This document shows positions 42,334-53,500 of a DNA stretch of 64,000 bases, one piece after another (position 1 is the first letter of the stretch; each line of letters begins with the position of its first letter). Source of the DNA: Raffaelea ambrosiae. Lineage: Eukaryota; Ascomycota; Sordariomycetes; Ophiostomatales; Ophiostomataceae. A program made the position numbers and the translations under genes. The notes under the pieces were generated by a model. The model did not search any database, was not told where the DNA came from, and saw only the letters and a list, made by a program, of their open reading frames with translations. The DNA lies in assembly GCA_002778195.1 (NCBI GenBank), contig PCDI01000004.1, positions 3,446,226-3,510,225 on the forward strand, read 5' to 3'.

Positions 42334-43165
42334 TCAATTTTGGCCACCACTTTGACTTTTTGTATTTCTTGACCTTCCTGGCCTTTTTGCTCGCACAGAG
42401 ATCCTCCACATCCCTCGGCTCGCCACACTTGCGCTGGAACGAGTTATTGGACTTTCCCTCCTCCAGGCCTCGTGGGGCTTCTTCTCCACCCGGGACTCCT
42501 CCTTCTCTCGGGGTGTCTCTCCCACCTCGGGCTCTTTCTCTTGAACTGCCACCTCTTGGGTCTTCTCCTCTTCGATGTCTTCCCAGCCCTTCCATTTCTT
42601 TTCCCTCTTCAAACTGCTGTGTCTCCGGGCCAATGTGAACAGGAAGGGACCACCGGCTGTCCTTTTCTTCCTGTCATCGTGGTACATCATCGCGAATATA
42701 TGCGGGTTGTCTGGATAGAACACAAAGCGCAGAGGGCCCCCATTCTCGCCATCCTTCACCGGAGACATCTCTCCAGGCATCATGGGATAGTGATACAGGG
42801 GCACCTTGCTATTTTTCCGCAGGAATGGAATGTCGAGCTTTTCGTAGTTCATGAAAATTGTCCCAATCTCCCGGCCCAGTTTGTTGTGCTTTTCAATGAG
42901 CTTCTCCATCTGGGCCCTTCCGTGACGGTTGCTCGCATGTTTGACTTTCTTGCGCGTGAGAGAACGCCTGTAGAAGGTGTACTGCAAAAAAAATTAGAAA
43001 CTGACGAAGAGTTTGAAAAAATATTGGGAGAGAAAATCCGGGATGGCTTCAGACAAAACTTACGAAGGTGGAGTTGGTGGGACGACAATGGCGACGACGG
43101 CGCAGGGGAACAGGAATAAACCCGTCGTCGTCGACTTCGGGCGTGGATTCAGGAGTGGTCGACAT
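42334..43165 (-). CDS. Orphan two-exon basic protein, unknown function
   Basis: Proposed exons are 43165-43064 and 42981-42334 on the minus strand, with an 82-bp intron (GTAAGT...TTTGCAG); the product is 249 aa. The join gives ...RPTNSTF then YTFYRRSLTRKK. The region from RHGRAQMEKLIEKHNKLG through LRFVFYPDNPHIFAMMYHDD looks like a real folded domain. The C-terminal 80 residues are Lys/Glu-rich and low in complexity. An overlapping minus-strand frame (42302-42595) also looks charged (CASKKARKVKKYKK), so the true 3' end could use another splice or frame. I recognise no family. It is isolated in comparatively AT-rich non-coding DNA, as lineage-specific genes often are. Confidence 0.5.
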
Positions 43166-44211
43166 GGTGGATGTTCTTGAGGTGGTATTGATATTTTTTC
43201 TTGGAAGAAGTTTTGGTGATTTATGTGGTTGTGCTCTTTGGGTTTCCTTGAGGCAACGACATTAAAGCCAGCTCAGTAATTAGGGAGAGGGTTGTTTTCA
43301 ACATCATTATACTTGGAGCCATGAGATAGATATATATACCCAACTAAGTATGCCTTCCCTTTAGATGCAAAAAATCTAGATATAGGAATCCATAGGTCTA
43401 CAACTTCTCCATGGATGCATATCTGTGTGAGCAAAGCCTCTATGCAGGGGGGTCAGCGTGCATTTCAGGGGGGTTGTCAACAATCCAGTAACTGCCCTGG
43501 AAACGTGAAGCTGCAGAGGGCACGAAACAGTCTTCAAAGAAAATCATGCGGCCATAATAAAAGTCTTTGGCTAGGAACCTCCGATTTCATTGTATATTGA
43601 GGCTCATTCATATCTCTTCTTTCATCGCTGAACTTCACCCATTCAGGACCCGAACACACCGGAGAACGAGTGACGAGTCTCCCTTTGTGCAAACATCTAG
43701 ATGAAAACTCTGAATTAAGAAACCATACAATCTCCCTGAAGAAACATGCGCTCTTTTCCAACCATTCTTTTTCTACGTGCCTCCACATGCCTCGTCTGGA
43801 GGCGAGATGCGTGTTAGTGCAGCGTGTAATATTATTGGCTGGTTAATATGGGACACAACAGTGTGTATATAAACAACACTGTACAACCCACCGTGTGGCT
43901 GGACCTTGCGCCACATTTCAGCTTCCCAGCAGGCTGTTGCTGCCAGGAAACGCGACAGCTCCATGTTTGCCTGAACCCTTTTCCCTGGCTTCTCACACCC
44001 AAGCTACTCCTCCGTCCAACAACTCGTCTCCCTCACAACCGGGCCATTCTCGACCACAAACGAAACCTCTGCATTGCTCTCGTCTTCCTTTCCTGCGAAT
44101 CTTGCGTGAAACGACTTTTTCGTTGTTCACTTTCATCCTCATTGCGTCTCATTTGCATCCTCCTGTCCTAGACCCTGCAGCCGACAAAGCTGCCATACAA
44201 TATCTGCCACC
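43166..44211. other. Intergenic, divergent promoter region of the orphan gene and PRE10
   Basis: The segment 43270-43400 is AT-rich with TATATATA (about 43330). A pyrimidine-rich stretch (43965-44170) just before the Pre10 ATG is typical of a fungal core promoter or leader. I see no gene. Confidence 0.5.
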
Positions 44212-45376
44212 ATGGTCAGTTCGTTCTTGTTTTTATTTTTTGTTCTCCAGCTTGATTTTTTGTCTTCTCTTCCGCTTGGTGCACAGATTCTCTAACTCGT
44301 GGTTTTTAAGACCTCCATAGGAACTGGCTACGATCTTGCCAACTCGATCTTCTCGCCCGACGGACGCAACTTCCAGGTCGAATACGCCGTCAAGGCTGTG
44401 GAGAATGGCGGCACATCAGTAGGCATCCGCTGCCGCGACGGTGTTGTGCTCGCCGTGGAGAAAGTCGTCACATCGAAGCTGCTGAAGCCGGGCGCAAACA
44501 AGCGGATTGCTACCATTGATAGGCATTTGGGCATTGTAAGTTGGAAAAACTAGACTGTTGGACGGGGAGACTGAAAGTGGACGATGGACGAAAAAGACAA
44601 AAACACAGAAAGAGGGAGGCTGGAAGGAGAGGGCATTGGAACAGCAGAACGCTGTCCCGAAATGGGCCTCCTTATTGGGTCGATGCTAATATTCACTCTT
44701 CTCCTCTCCCCTCCCCTCTCAACAGGCTTACTCTGGCATGACCCCCGACGGCCGCCAGTTTGTCGAGCGCGCTCGCGACGAAGCCCGCAGCTGGCGCGAG
44801 ACCTTCAAGACTCCCATCGGCACGAGCGAGCTCGCCTCCCGCGTCGGCGGTTTCCTCCAGGCATACACCCTCTACCAGTCCGTTCGGCCGTTTGGCATCA
44901 CAGCCATCCTGGCTGGCGTTGACAGCGAGCTTGACCAGCCCGTCGACGGCGAGGTGGGCCATGGGCCCAAGGTGGGCGCCGGCGGACGTGCCGAGGGCAA
45001 GAAACACGGCGGGCCGGCACTCTACATGCTCGAGCCATCGGGCCTGTACTGGGGCTACTACGGCGCGGCAACGGGCAAGGGCCGGCAGGCGGCCAAGGCT
45101 GAGCTGGAGAAGCTGGACCTGGCGGGCGAGGGCATCTCGTTGGAGCAGGGCGTGAAGGAGGCCGCGCGCATCATCTACGTGGCGCATGACGACAACAAAG
45201 ACAAGGAGTTTGAGCTGGAGATGACGTGGATCAGCACGGCAGATGGCCCGACGGGCGGCCGGCACGTCGAGGTACCGCGGGCGGTGCGGGAGGAGGCGGA
45301 GCGCTTAGCCAAGAAGAGCATGGACGACGAGGATGATGACGACGACAAGAAGGACGACGACAAGATGGAGGACTAG
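44212..45376 (+). CDS. PRE10: 20S proteasome subunit alpha-7 (yeast Pre10; human PSMA3 type)
   Basis: There are three coding exons: 44212-44214 (the ATG alone), 44311-44535 and 44726-45376; the product is 292 aa. Splicing ATG to ACC TCC ATA yields MTSIGTGYDLANSIF, matching the conserved Pre10 N-terminus. Next come SPDGRNFQVEYAVKAVENGG (the alpha-subunit N-terminal signature), DGVVLAVEKVVTSKLL, AYSGMTPDGRQF, LYMLEPSGLYWGYYGAATGK and an acidic tail (DDEDDDDDKKDDD). The yeast protein is 288 aa. It sits in the outer alpha ring that gates the 20S core. Intron 1 has a GTCAGT donor and an AAG acceptor, so it is slightly non-standard. A 26-residue insert (GEVGHGPKVGAGGRAEGK region) sits before the LYMLEPSG strand. 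Without intron 1 there is no ATG in frame before the conserved start. Confidence 0.93.
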
Positions 45377-45708
45377 AGGGAGGGTCAGCAGAGGAGCGTT
45401 TGTTGTTGTGCGTTATGATACAGAGTTGACACAAACGGAGACAATTCTCTCTCTAGATGTAGACGCAAGGGAATGGCCAAAAAGAAACAGGCAAAACGGA
45501 TGAGTTCATCTTTGTACCATAGCTGGAGTCGAGGGAAATACAGCAATGTTTTCAAAACGCATCACTGAAAAAGAAAATAGTGACCCTGAAAAAGTAGCTA
45601 TTTGGTTCTGAGCCGTTATCCCATCGCTACAAAGTTGCAATCGTGAAAGAGCTAGCAATACAATCAACCCCCCCTCCCTCACCCCTCTCTGTCTTATAAC
45701 AAATCATC
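45377..45708. other. Convergent 3' intergenic region of PRE10 and the E2 gene
   Basis: 332 bp with AT-rich patches; it holds the 3' UTRs of both genes. I see no gene. Confidence 0.6.
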
Positions 45709-47674
45709 CTAGTCCATGGATTGCTGCACTGTTCGCCGCAGCCGCCGATTGTACATCTTGCGGTCATCGGCCGAGCCCCAGTATAGCTTGTGTGCCTCTG
45801 GGTGCACTAGTATCCGTGGGTCGTAAGGCGGATTCTCTTCCTCCAACGCCTCAATAATTGCTTCGATATGCGACCGCACATCCTCGCGCCGGTTCGGTGG
45901 CGCCACGTAGCACGGCGTCCCATCCACAGTAATCCGGTGGTGGAAGACTTTGGTTTCGAACTTTGCGCGCGGCTGCTCCTCTGGGAACCGCGGGCTCATG
46001 TGCAGAGTGAACCGAAACAGCCCGCCGTCCAGATTCGTCATGGGCTTGCCAAAGTAGGTGATCACCCACACAAACGGGTTCGCAGGGTCTGCCAGCTCGA
46101 CATTGTGCGGCGTGCCGTTGCGCTTGAAGGCTTCTATCGTCTGCTCCAGCTGCCGCCGCAGGTTCACCGCCACCGTCGCTTCATCCTTCGCAAGTGCCAG
46201 GCCCTGGACCGCCCACTGCGCCGTCTCTGCGTCCAGCGCAGTCTTCACCCCGCGCAGACGTCGCTCAAGCTCGGTGTAGTTGAACCGCCCCTCCATGCCG
46301 TTGCTAGAGCCCTCAAATGGCATCCGTGCAAACGGCGAACCATCTGTCACCTCCTTCTTGCCCTTCTGTGCCGTCTCAATGTACGTATCAAAGTACCACA
46401 GGAACCGACGTTTGCAGAGGTCCTTGAAGGGCTCAAATGGTATGCTAGAGTCATCAAGTCCTTCCATGTCCATGTCCTGTTCCGCATACTCGGCCGCGTG
46501 CTCGATCATTGTCGTGCCGTGGTTCTGAATGCCCACGTAGTCCTCCAGCCGCTGAATGACGGCGATCCGCAGCGTCTCATGCCGGATCTTCTGCACGTAG
46601 TCCTTCTGGTTCTTCTTGTCGGAGGTGTCATTAGCATCCTCGAAGCCAGGCTCGTTCTCGTACGGGTTGCTCGACATCAGGCTCTGGATCGATATCAAAA
46701 TTGACTCCAGACCTTGAGCCGCGGACCACTCTTCACCACGCTCGCCACGCCATGTCCTAGAAACAGAGCACACGTGTTAGCCGTAGGAAATTCTCCTTTC
46801 ACCCCTTTGTCTGTCTGCCGTCTCGTTCGGCTATTTGTTCGGCGGTTTGTCTCGTTGTACGTACCCAAGAATCGACCTACACAAAACCAGATCAAAATTG
46901 TTAGCACGAGTCGATGCTAGAGGCAAGAAAGATTACTGCGCAGTGTCCTGGTAGCCATGACTTACAGACACACCCTGCCGCTAGCATAGATGTTTGGGTT
47001 GAATCGAGTACGGCCTCCATTTGTTGTTGTGGCTGAAACCGACGGGGCCTTTCGAGGGTAGTCTGTGAGAGAGGCGAACAGTTAGGTTGTGGCACTTGCA
47101 AAAGCTAGAAAACTCCCAAAATAGTCGCAGGGGTCTCTTGGGGGGCTCCTGGGGAGCTAGCAAACGGCGAAAGGGAATAAAAAGAAAAAGAAAAAGCGAA
47201 CCCCTTCCGAATTTCAGGGAGAACTAACTTATGTTAGCAACAGCGCGTTTTCTGCGTCAGCGCTCGACGAACCGCCAAGCTAGCATCCATACCTCGAAGA
47301 ACCCGAATTCATATGGTGTATCAGGGGGGCCAATAATCATGGCCTTGACATTCCGGACGTCGACATCGCGGCAAGCCACGGCCAGTGCTACTTCTCGTTA
47401 GCTAGCTGGTTGGAGGAGAGACGGGGAGAGGCGGGGTGGCTACTGACAGAGATCCGAGTTCTTCTGGATGTCACTGAGCTCCTGCAGACAGGGCAAAAAA
47501 AAAAGAGAAACTCTTCGTCAGCTAACATAATTCTGTTCGCGTGGATGCTGTTCTTGGGCGGGTCGACTTTGCTGTTGCAGCAGGAGGTGCCCGCACAGAG
47601 CAACGGCTGGTGCCGGGACGGAAGCAGATCGGCGGACGTACCTTCGTGATGCGGATGATGGACTGATCGGACAT
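45709..47674 (-). CDS. UBE2Z-like ubiquitin-conjugating enzyme with a second, degenerate UBC domain
   Basis: Seven exons on the minus strand: 47674-47642, 47481-47448, 47387-47293, 47223-47202 (22 nt), 47062-46966, 46876-46865 (12 nt) and 46756-45709; the product is 446 aa. The first UBC domain covers about 1-170: MIIGPPDTPYEFGFFE, FSLKFGRDYPRKAPSV, FNPNIYASGRVCLSILGTW (catalytic Cys93, with NPN in place of HPN), then RGERGEEWSAAQGLESILIS. GTW plus the GLESILIS helix is the UBE2Z/BIRC6-type signature. A second UBC-like fold at about 323-430 has WVITYFGKPMTNLDGGLF, HMSPRFPEEQPRAKF and VDGTPCYVAPP, with Cys380 where a catalytic Cys would lie but no HPN. E2s pass ubiquitin or ubiquitin-like proteins from E1 to substrates; human UBE2Z works with UBA6. 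Every junction keeps the frame. Confidence 0.88.
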
Positions 47675-48355
47675 GGCTGCGTCGGTTGTGTGTGGTCACT
47701 GCAGAGGTGCTCAGCCGTAGTAGCCGCCTGGCCAGCAAAGCCGGGTAGCAACAACAGGAGAGCGAAAGACAGCGAGAAGCAGCGAGGAGCAGAGGAACGA
47801 AGGATAAGGGCGCTTATCGGCGAAGTGGGGTTGATAGAGAGACGAGAGATTCACGGCAAGGAGAGGAGACGTGCGGCCGAGCAGGATGAACGAGCTGGGA
47901 GAGGCAGAAGAATGCTGGGGAATGAAAGGAGGATAGAGCAGAGAAACAGATCAAAAAGTTGGACTCAAGTTCAAGAAATGAGCGAGAAAGAGTTGGGAGG
48001 AAGGAAAAGGGAAGGAACGAAAGAAGGTGAGTGCGACCTGAAAGAAGCAAATGTGGGGCACTGTCAAAAGGCCGTACCGTTGCCTACTAGTTATTAGGAT
48101 ACCGCCACAGAGGTAACGAAATATCCACAGAGGTACGTACGGCACGTGCCCGTTCGCGCTTTGTTTCACAGTCTTCTCTGCAGTTTGGCTGGGTTGCGAG
48201 GGGTCATCTGACCAACATTGATGCAAGGGTGGGCGGTCACATAAATGGCCTATTGCCTATCAAATTGGTACGCAGAAATCCGCTTCCTCTCAGGCTCACC
48301 GCAACCCCGCCCAACAAAACCACTGGTTATCCAGCCTTGAGCCTTACTGGGCCAT
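47675..48355. other. Intergenic region upstream of the E2 gene
   Basis: This is the promoter side of the E2 gene and the 3' flank of the DUF6454-like gene. It contains a purine-rich plus strand (47755-48050). I see no gene. Confidence 0.5.
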
Positions 48356-49426
48356 TTATTGTTGCCCGCCACCAAACTGGAACGGACTGTCGGGCTGCGC
48401 CTCGTAAATGTACAGCGTGCTGTTGTGCTGGTCAGGCATACAGTACAGCCGCAGCTTGCCGTCGACCACGCTCACGTCGACGGGATTCATCGTTACGCGC
48501 GCGCCAAGGGCGCTCTCCATTGCAATCGGCACCTCGGCCAGCGGGACCATAGTTGCGACGTCGACCAGCGCCAGGCCGCCCAGGCGGTATCCGCCAATGG
48601 TGGCCACGCCTGAGCAGAACATCACACTCTTGCCGCCGTAGAACGCGCTGTGGCCCAGCCACTTGCAGTCCTGGTAGTCGACAAAGTAGCTGGGCGTGCG
48701 GACCACCGAGGTCTTTGGGGGCACTGGCGACGGCAGGCACGACAAGTCCCAGGTGGTGGCGTTCCGCGCGCCCCAGTTGAGACATGTAATGGTGCGACGG
48801 TCGGTGTCGTGCACGATGCCGCCCAGGTGGTCGTCGTGCTCGAGCACCCGCGTCGGCACCAGCGTGGCCGGATCGGCCTTGTATATCCACGCTGTCGTGT
48901 TGGGCCGGTACTGCGCGACGGTGCCCCAGATCGACCTGCCATCGTAGTCCAGCCCGCCGTTGTGGTACTCGATGGCATCGCGCCCGCTGATGGTGGCGTC
49001 GGCGATGCGCTGGCCTTTGCCGTTGAACACGACCAGGTGAGCAAAGCCGGCGCCGGGGGTGCGGTCCGTGCCGTTGATAACGACGTTCAGCCCACCGCTT
49101 GTGTATTTCGACGTAGAGACGGTGTACTCGCCAATGCTGACGACGTAACGGTCGTCACCAAGGCGCACCATGCCCTCGGGCTCAAACGTGTCACCCTCGA
49201 TTGAGATGTTGGCGATGCTCTTCCAGACTGTGGACAGGCCAAGGTTCTGGAAGAGGGCAATAACCTGCTCGCCGTCCGAGGCTGCATGCGACGGCGGCAG
49301 CGGCGACGGCGCAAGAGGCTCGTTGCGGTAGTACGTAATATTGAGCCCATTCGTGGAGGCAGCAGCAGCGGCCACCGGGATGAGAGATGAAGCTGCCGCT
49401 GCGACGACGGCAGTGGAGATCCTCAT
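48356..49426 (-). CDS. Secreted DUF6454-like beta-propeller-type protein
   Basis: The gene is a single exon of 356 aa from MRISTAVVAAAASSLIPVAA, a clear signal peptide; an in-frame ATG 46 codons upstream would bury it, so 49426 was chosen. The mature protein has repeated beta-type motifs: GLDYDGRSIWGTVAQYRP, then IYKADPATLVPTRVLEHD, DHLGGIVHDTDRRTITCLNW and KWLGHSAFYGGKSVMFCS. This order resembles a family I know as DUF6454, found in bacteria and fungi and without known biochemistry; I could not verify the match. Several N-glycosylation sequons (for example NITY, NISI, NTTA) fit secretion. No enzyme motif is evident. Ligand binding or a propeller scaffold is inference. Confidence 0.65.
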   Translation of the reverse strand: MRISTAVVAAAASSLIPVAAAAASTNGLNITYYRNEPLAPSPLPPSHAASDGEQVIALFQNLGLSTVWKSIANISIEGDTFEPEGMVRLGDDRYVVSIGEYTVSTSKYTSGGLNVVINGTDRTPGAGFAHLVVFNGKGQRIADATISGRDAIEYHNGGLDYDGRSIWGTVAQYRPNTTAWIYKADPATLVPTRVLEHDDHLGGIVHDTDRRTITCLNWGARNATTWDLSCLPSPVPPKTSVVRTPSYFVDYQDCKWLGHSAFYGGKSVMFCSGVATIGGYRLGGLALVDVATMVPLAEVPIAMESALGARVTMNPVDVSVVDGKLRLYCMPDQHNSTLYIYEAQPDSPFQFGGGQQ

Positions 49427-50534
49427 GTTGACCGAGGATGAGGATAGGGATGGGGTTGAGGATGAGATAGTATCAGATGGTGGTGGGAAAAAAGAGGGAG
49501 AAGCTGAGGGTCTGTCAAGGAATAGCGAGAACCAGCCGACAAAGATCTCGACGAACAGCATCATGAAATAGCTTTCCGCAGATCGCCCGTCTCCTTATAT
49601 GCTGTCACTTCCCGGTGGAGCTGGCACGATCATCCCATTGCGCCGCTTGTCTGCTTCCCTGCTGTTCCGGAGCTTTGGCCGTTGATACACGTGCGAACCG
49701 ATTCTGGTATCTTACTATCAGACAGCCGGTGCAGAAGTCCTGGCAAACTGTGGAGATGGGTGAGATGCAGCAGGAGCAGAGAGACAAGGACAAGAAGATG
49801 GCGTTGGCTCGCGAGTTCTTCGACATCCAACCTGGTGGCTGGAAGCTTTCACGTGGTGACGCCAATTGCGTGCTGGTACGAAAGATCCCCGATAAGATTA
49901 TCTTAGTGCCCTCCCAAGCTCCGCACGACTTAGACACCGGTTGAAAGAGACAGCAATAAATTCCCTGTCTCTTGAGAGTTGTTCAATCGAAAGATGTATT
50001 GCCCATTGGATAATTTGATAATCTGGTGAGAAAAACGGCTCAAAGCAAATGTCAAGACTTCAGTTGAAATTTCAAAAGGTATAAAAATAAAAATAAATAG
50101 AAAAATAAAGATAAATATATATAAAAAATATAAATTAGAAAGTATTAACGTGTTTGTCAATAATAATAAATAGAAAAGAAGAAATGTCTTACCTGTATTT
50201 GCCAAGCCAACTATTTCACATTCCTTATGCTTCTTAAATCTGCTTCCACCTCACATTCACACACCAGCTTCCGGGCAAGTGAATCGGAGCAAGCCTCAGC
50301 GACCACCGATGATTATGTGGAGAATTTCGAAAAAATGGCGGTGAATTACGGCGGTATGCGCTTTGAGTACCATTAAAGCTCCTGATTGGCCAGAGCCTTG
50401 ACATATAAGAGTGTTTGAACTTTACTGCCAAAAAAAATAGCAGCGACAAAATTCCCCCTTCACACACAAAGACAGCATAACTCAACTATATCGCCTTTCT
50501 CTGGCCCGTACTCCCGATTTTGGATACAGAAATC
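49427..50534. other. Intergenic divergent region with a strongly AT-rich block
   Basis: The segment 50080-50190 is almost all A/T (AAATAAAAATAAATAG-type). Elsewhere the sequence is mixed, and small open frames (for example 49615-49944) have no domain features. This is the promoter region for Pol5 (+) and the DUF6454-like gene (-). Confidence 0.55.
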
Positions 50535-53500
50535 ATGGGAAAGAGAAAACGTTCTGTCACGGACGATCCGGGCATCCGCGGCGAGACGGCAGCGAAGCAG
50601 GAAGCTGCAGAGAAGAAGGCTCTGCTTAGCAACAAGTCGCTTTTTGTGCAAGAGCTCTCACGCGAAGACCACGACCGCGAACAGCAGCTATACAAGCTTC
50701 TCGGCAGCTTCATGCTGGAAGAACGGATCCAGGCTGCTGATGTGATTGTGGAAGCTCTTTTGGGCAGCGGCAGCGATGCCACTGGTGTCTCGGAAGCGGT
50801 GCTTTTGCGCCATCTCGAACGTCGTCTGCTTCGCGGCCTTGCTAGCGGCAACCGAGCTGCCCGGATTGGCAACTGCTACGTGCTGACCGAGATCTTTCGC
50901 CGTCTGTTTGGGTCAAACACCAAAACTCTCGAAAAAGTCCCCTACCGCCATGTGACTTTTGACCGCGTACTGGACATTCTTCTGGAGAAGACCAAGCCTG
51001 GCACCAACGTGCCCGGCCAGGAAGAGCGCGACCACTACTGGGGCCAGCTGTTTGGCCTGCAGTGTTTTGTTGAGTCGGGCGCTCTGTTTCCTGGCGGCAC
51101 GGGCCGGGACAGCAGCCGCTGGAACCGCGTGCTCGCGTGTCTCCTGGAGCTGGGCCGCAAAAAGGTGTGGCTGCGGCCCTTTGCCTGCTACGTTATCGTG
51201 CAGGCCATCGTGCAGAGCCATCTCCCCAGCGAGCAGGCCGTGGCTGCTACTCTGAAAGCTATAGCCGCAGACAATGCGGGCGGTGGCAGTCTGGCCAAGA
51301 CACAGGAGGGGCTGGGCATCTGGTTGGCGGCGCTCTCGCGCTACCCAGACATGATCCTGCCGGCCCCATGGACGTCGCCGTTGACAGCTGGCACTTACAA
51401 AGATCTCGTGGCGGTGCTGAGGAATAGCGGGGGCGGCGAGGAGGCTGCAGAGGCTGCCAAGCAGGGGAATGCCTCTGTACAGCTGCACTTTGTGTGGGAT
51501 CTGCTGCTGAACGAGATCATGCGCCGCTATCCTCCGGATACGTCTGCAAAACAGTTTGACGCCTTTTGGGGGACTGTTGTTGACCGTAAGTGATGAACAT
51601 ACTGGTGAACATACTGGTGAACATACTTTCTGGAGGAAAATATTGGCGGCTTCTGACTTACCGTAATAGAGCCTTTCTTTGCAAAAGCGTCCGACCACCA
51701 GAAGATCACGGGCTTCAACGTCTTCCAAAAAGCTCTCGCCATCTGTGCCGACAAGGGCGACATCTACCCCAGTCTTTTCAGCAACAACTTCATGGTCTGC
51801 CTGATGAACAATGCATGGAATGGCACAAACAAGCTGCACATGTATGCTGTGCAGGTTCTCAAGACGATTGAGACGCAGGTGGAAGACCACCCGGATATTG
51901 TGGCACAGGTCCTGGCGAGCCTTCTGGGCACTGCGCCGCGGTCCCGTGGTGTGTACGACCTTGATGACCGTGTCAAAGGCACCGGCAATAGCAGCACCCG
52001 GCCCGTCGAGCGGATTCTGCGCTTTGTTGACGACGATAACATCGACACCGTGATTGAGATCCTGCAGGCGGGAGCTTTGACCGCAAAGGATGTGTAAGAC
52101 CAGCCATCTCCTGCCCTGTCCCCCCCGGCCACCAGTCAATGGTCACATTGCTAACCATTCGAATAGGAAAAACGACCAGAAGGCATTCCGGACCTACGCG
52201 GACTATCTCTTCCGATTGGCCAGCCGCCCCGCAGGTCCGACAACCAGCAGCTCAGAGAAGCAGGGTCCATCTGTGGGGAGCGTTGCTTTTGAATCTCTGG
52301 CCCAGCTGGCCTATCCAACCAAGCAGCAAAAGAAGAAGAAGGGCAGCGACAATGTGCTTTCGCCGTTTCCCGAACTCGGCGAAAAGACAACGGCAAACAG
52401 CCGGAGGCTGCTGCTGTCCGCTGCCGGGTCCCTCCTGAAGCGGCAAGACGACTTTTCCAGCTTCTGCCGTACGATCTTGGCTATTTCTCCGGCTGACATT
52501 GGCGCTATTGGCGAGAACGACGAGATTTTGGAGCAAGTCACAGACGCACGGAAGCTGCTGAAGCATCTGATTCACAGATCCAAGAAGAGCAAAGCTGTAG
52601 AGTCGCATTCGCAGGCATCAGCACGGGCTAGCCAGGGACTGGCCGTGCTCCTGGCGGTGTCGCTTCTTCAGTTGTACAACGAGCCACGACCAGACGCTCT
52701 CGAAGTTCTCCAGGACATCAAGGCATGCAGCGACAAGCTGGATGCTTTGAAGACTGGCAACAGTGCCACGGAAAAGGACAAGATGGAGGTGGACGACGAC
52801 GACGAAGACAAAGACAGCGCTGAAAGCGAGGATGACGAGCAGCAGGAGCCAGTTATCGGTGAAGTGCTCACCGAGGTGTTGCTGGCTATGCTGGCCGAGT
52901 CATCGCCGCTGGCTAGGCAGACGTCACTGCAGGTGTTCGAAGCGTTTACACCATTCATGTCGGCCAAGGCACTCGATAGCCTGACAGATGTTCTGGCGGC
53001 TGAAGAGAATACAACTGGCTACCGAGCACTGTTCAGCAACGAGGATGAAGACGGCGAAGACGACGACGGAGACGACGACGATGATATCGAGATGGACAGC
53101 GATGTGGAGTTGATCGATGGCGAGGCGGAAGAGGGGGAGGATTCCTCCGAAGATGGTGAAGAGGAGGAAGAGGACGGTGATGAAAGTGAAGACGAAAGCG
53201 AAGAGGACGGCGAAGAGGACGACGAAGGGGATGACGAGGAGGACGACGAAGGGGACGACGACGAGGACGATGACGACACACCGGGGAGCAAGACGAAGGC
53301 TGCCAAGACCAAGCCGGCCAAAGAAAGCGAGAGCGACAGGTTCGAGGCTGCTCTCCGGGAAACGTTCAAAATGGCACAAGGCAAAGACGACGAGGAAGGG
53401 GACTCCGACGACGAGTCTGACATGAGCGACGACGCCATGCTCGCCCTCGACGGTGCTCTCGCCGGCCACCTTAAGCTCATCCGCGACAAGAGTGACGGCC

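Noticed and set aside
44299..44310. Non-ATG start for Pre10 in the second exon
   Set aside because: The in-frame codon at 44299 is GTG. The upstream ATG spliced by the 96-bp intron gives the conserved MTSIGTGYDL start instead.
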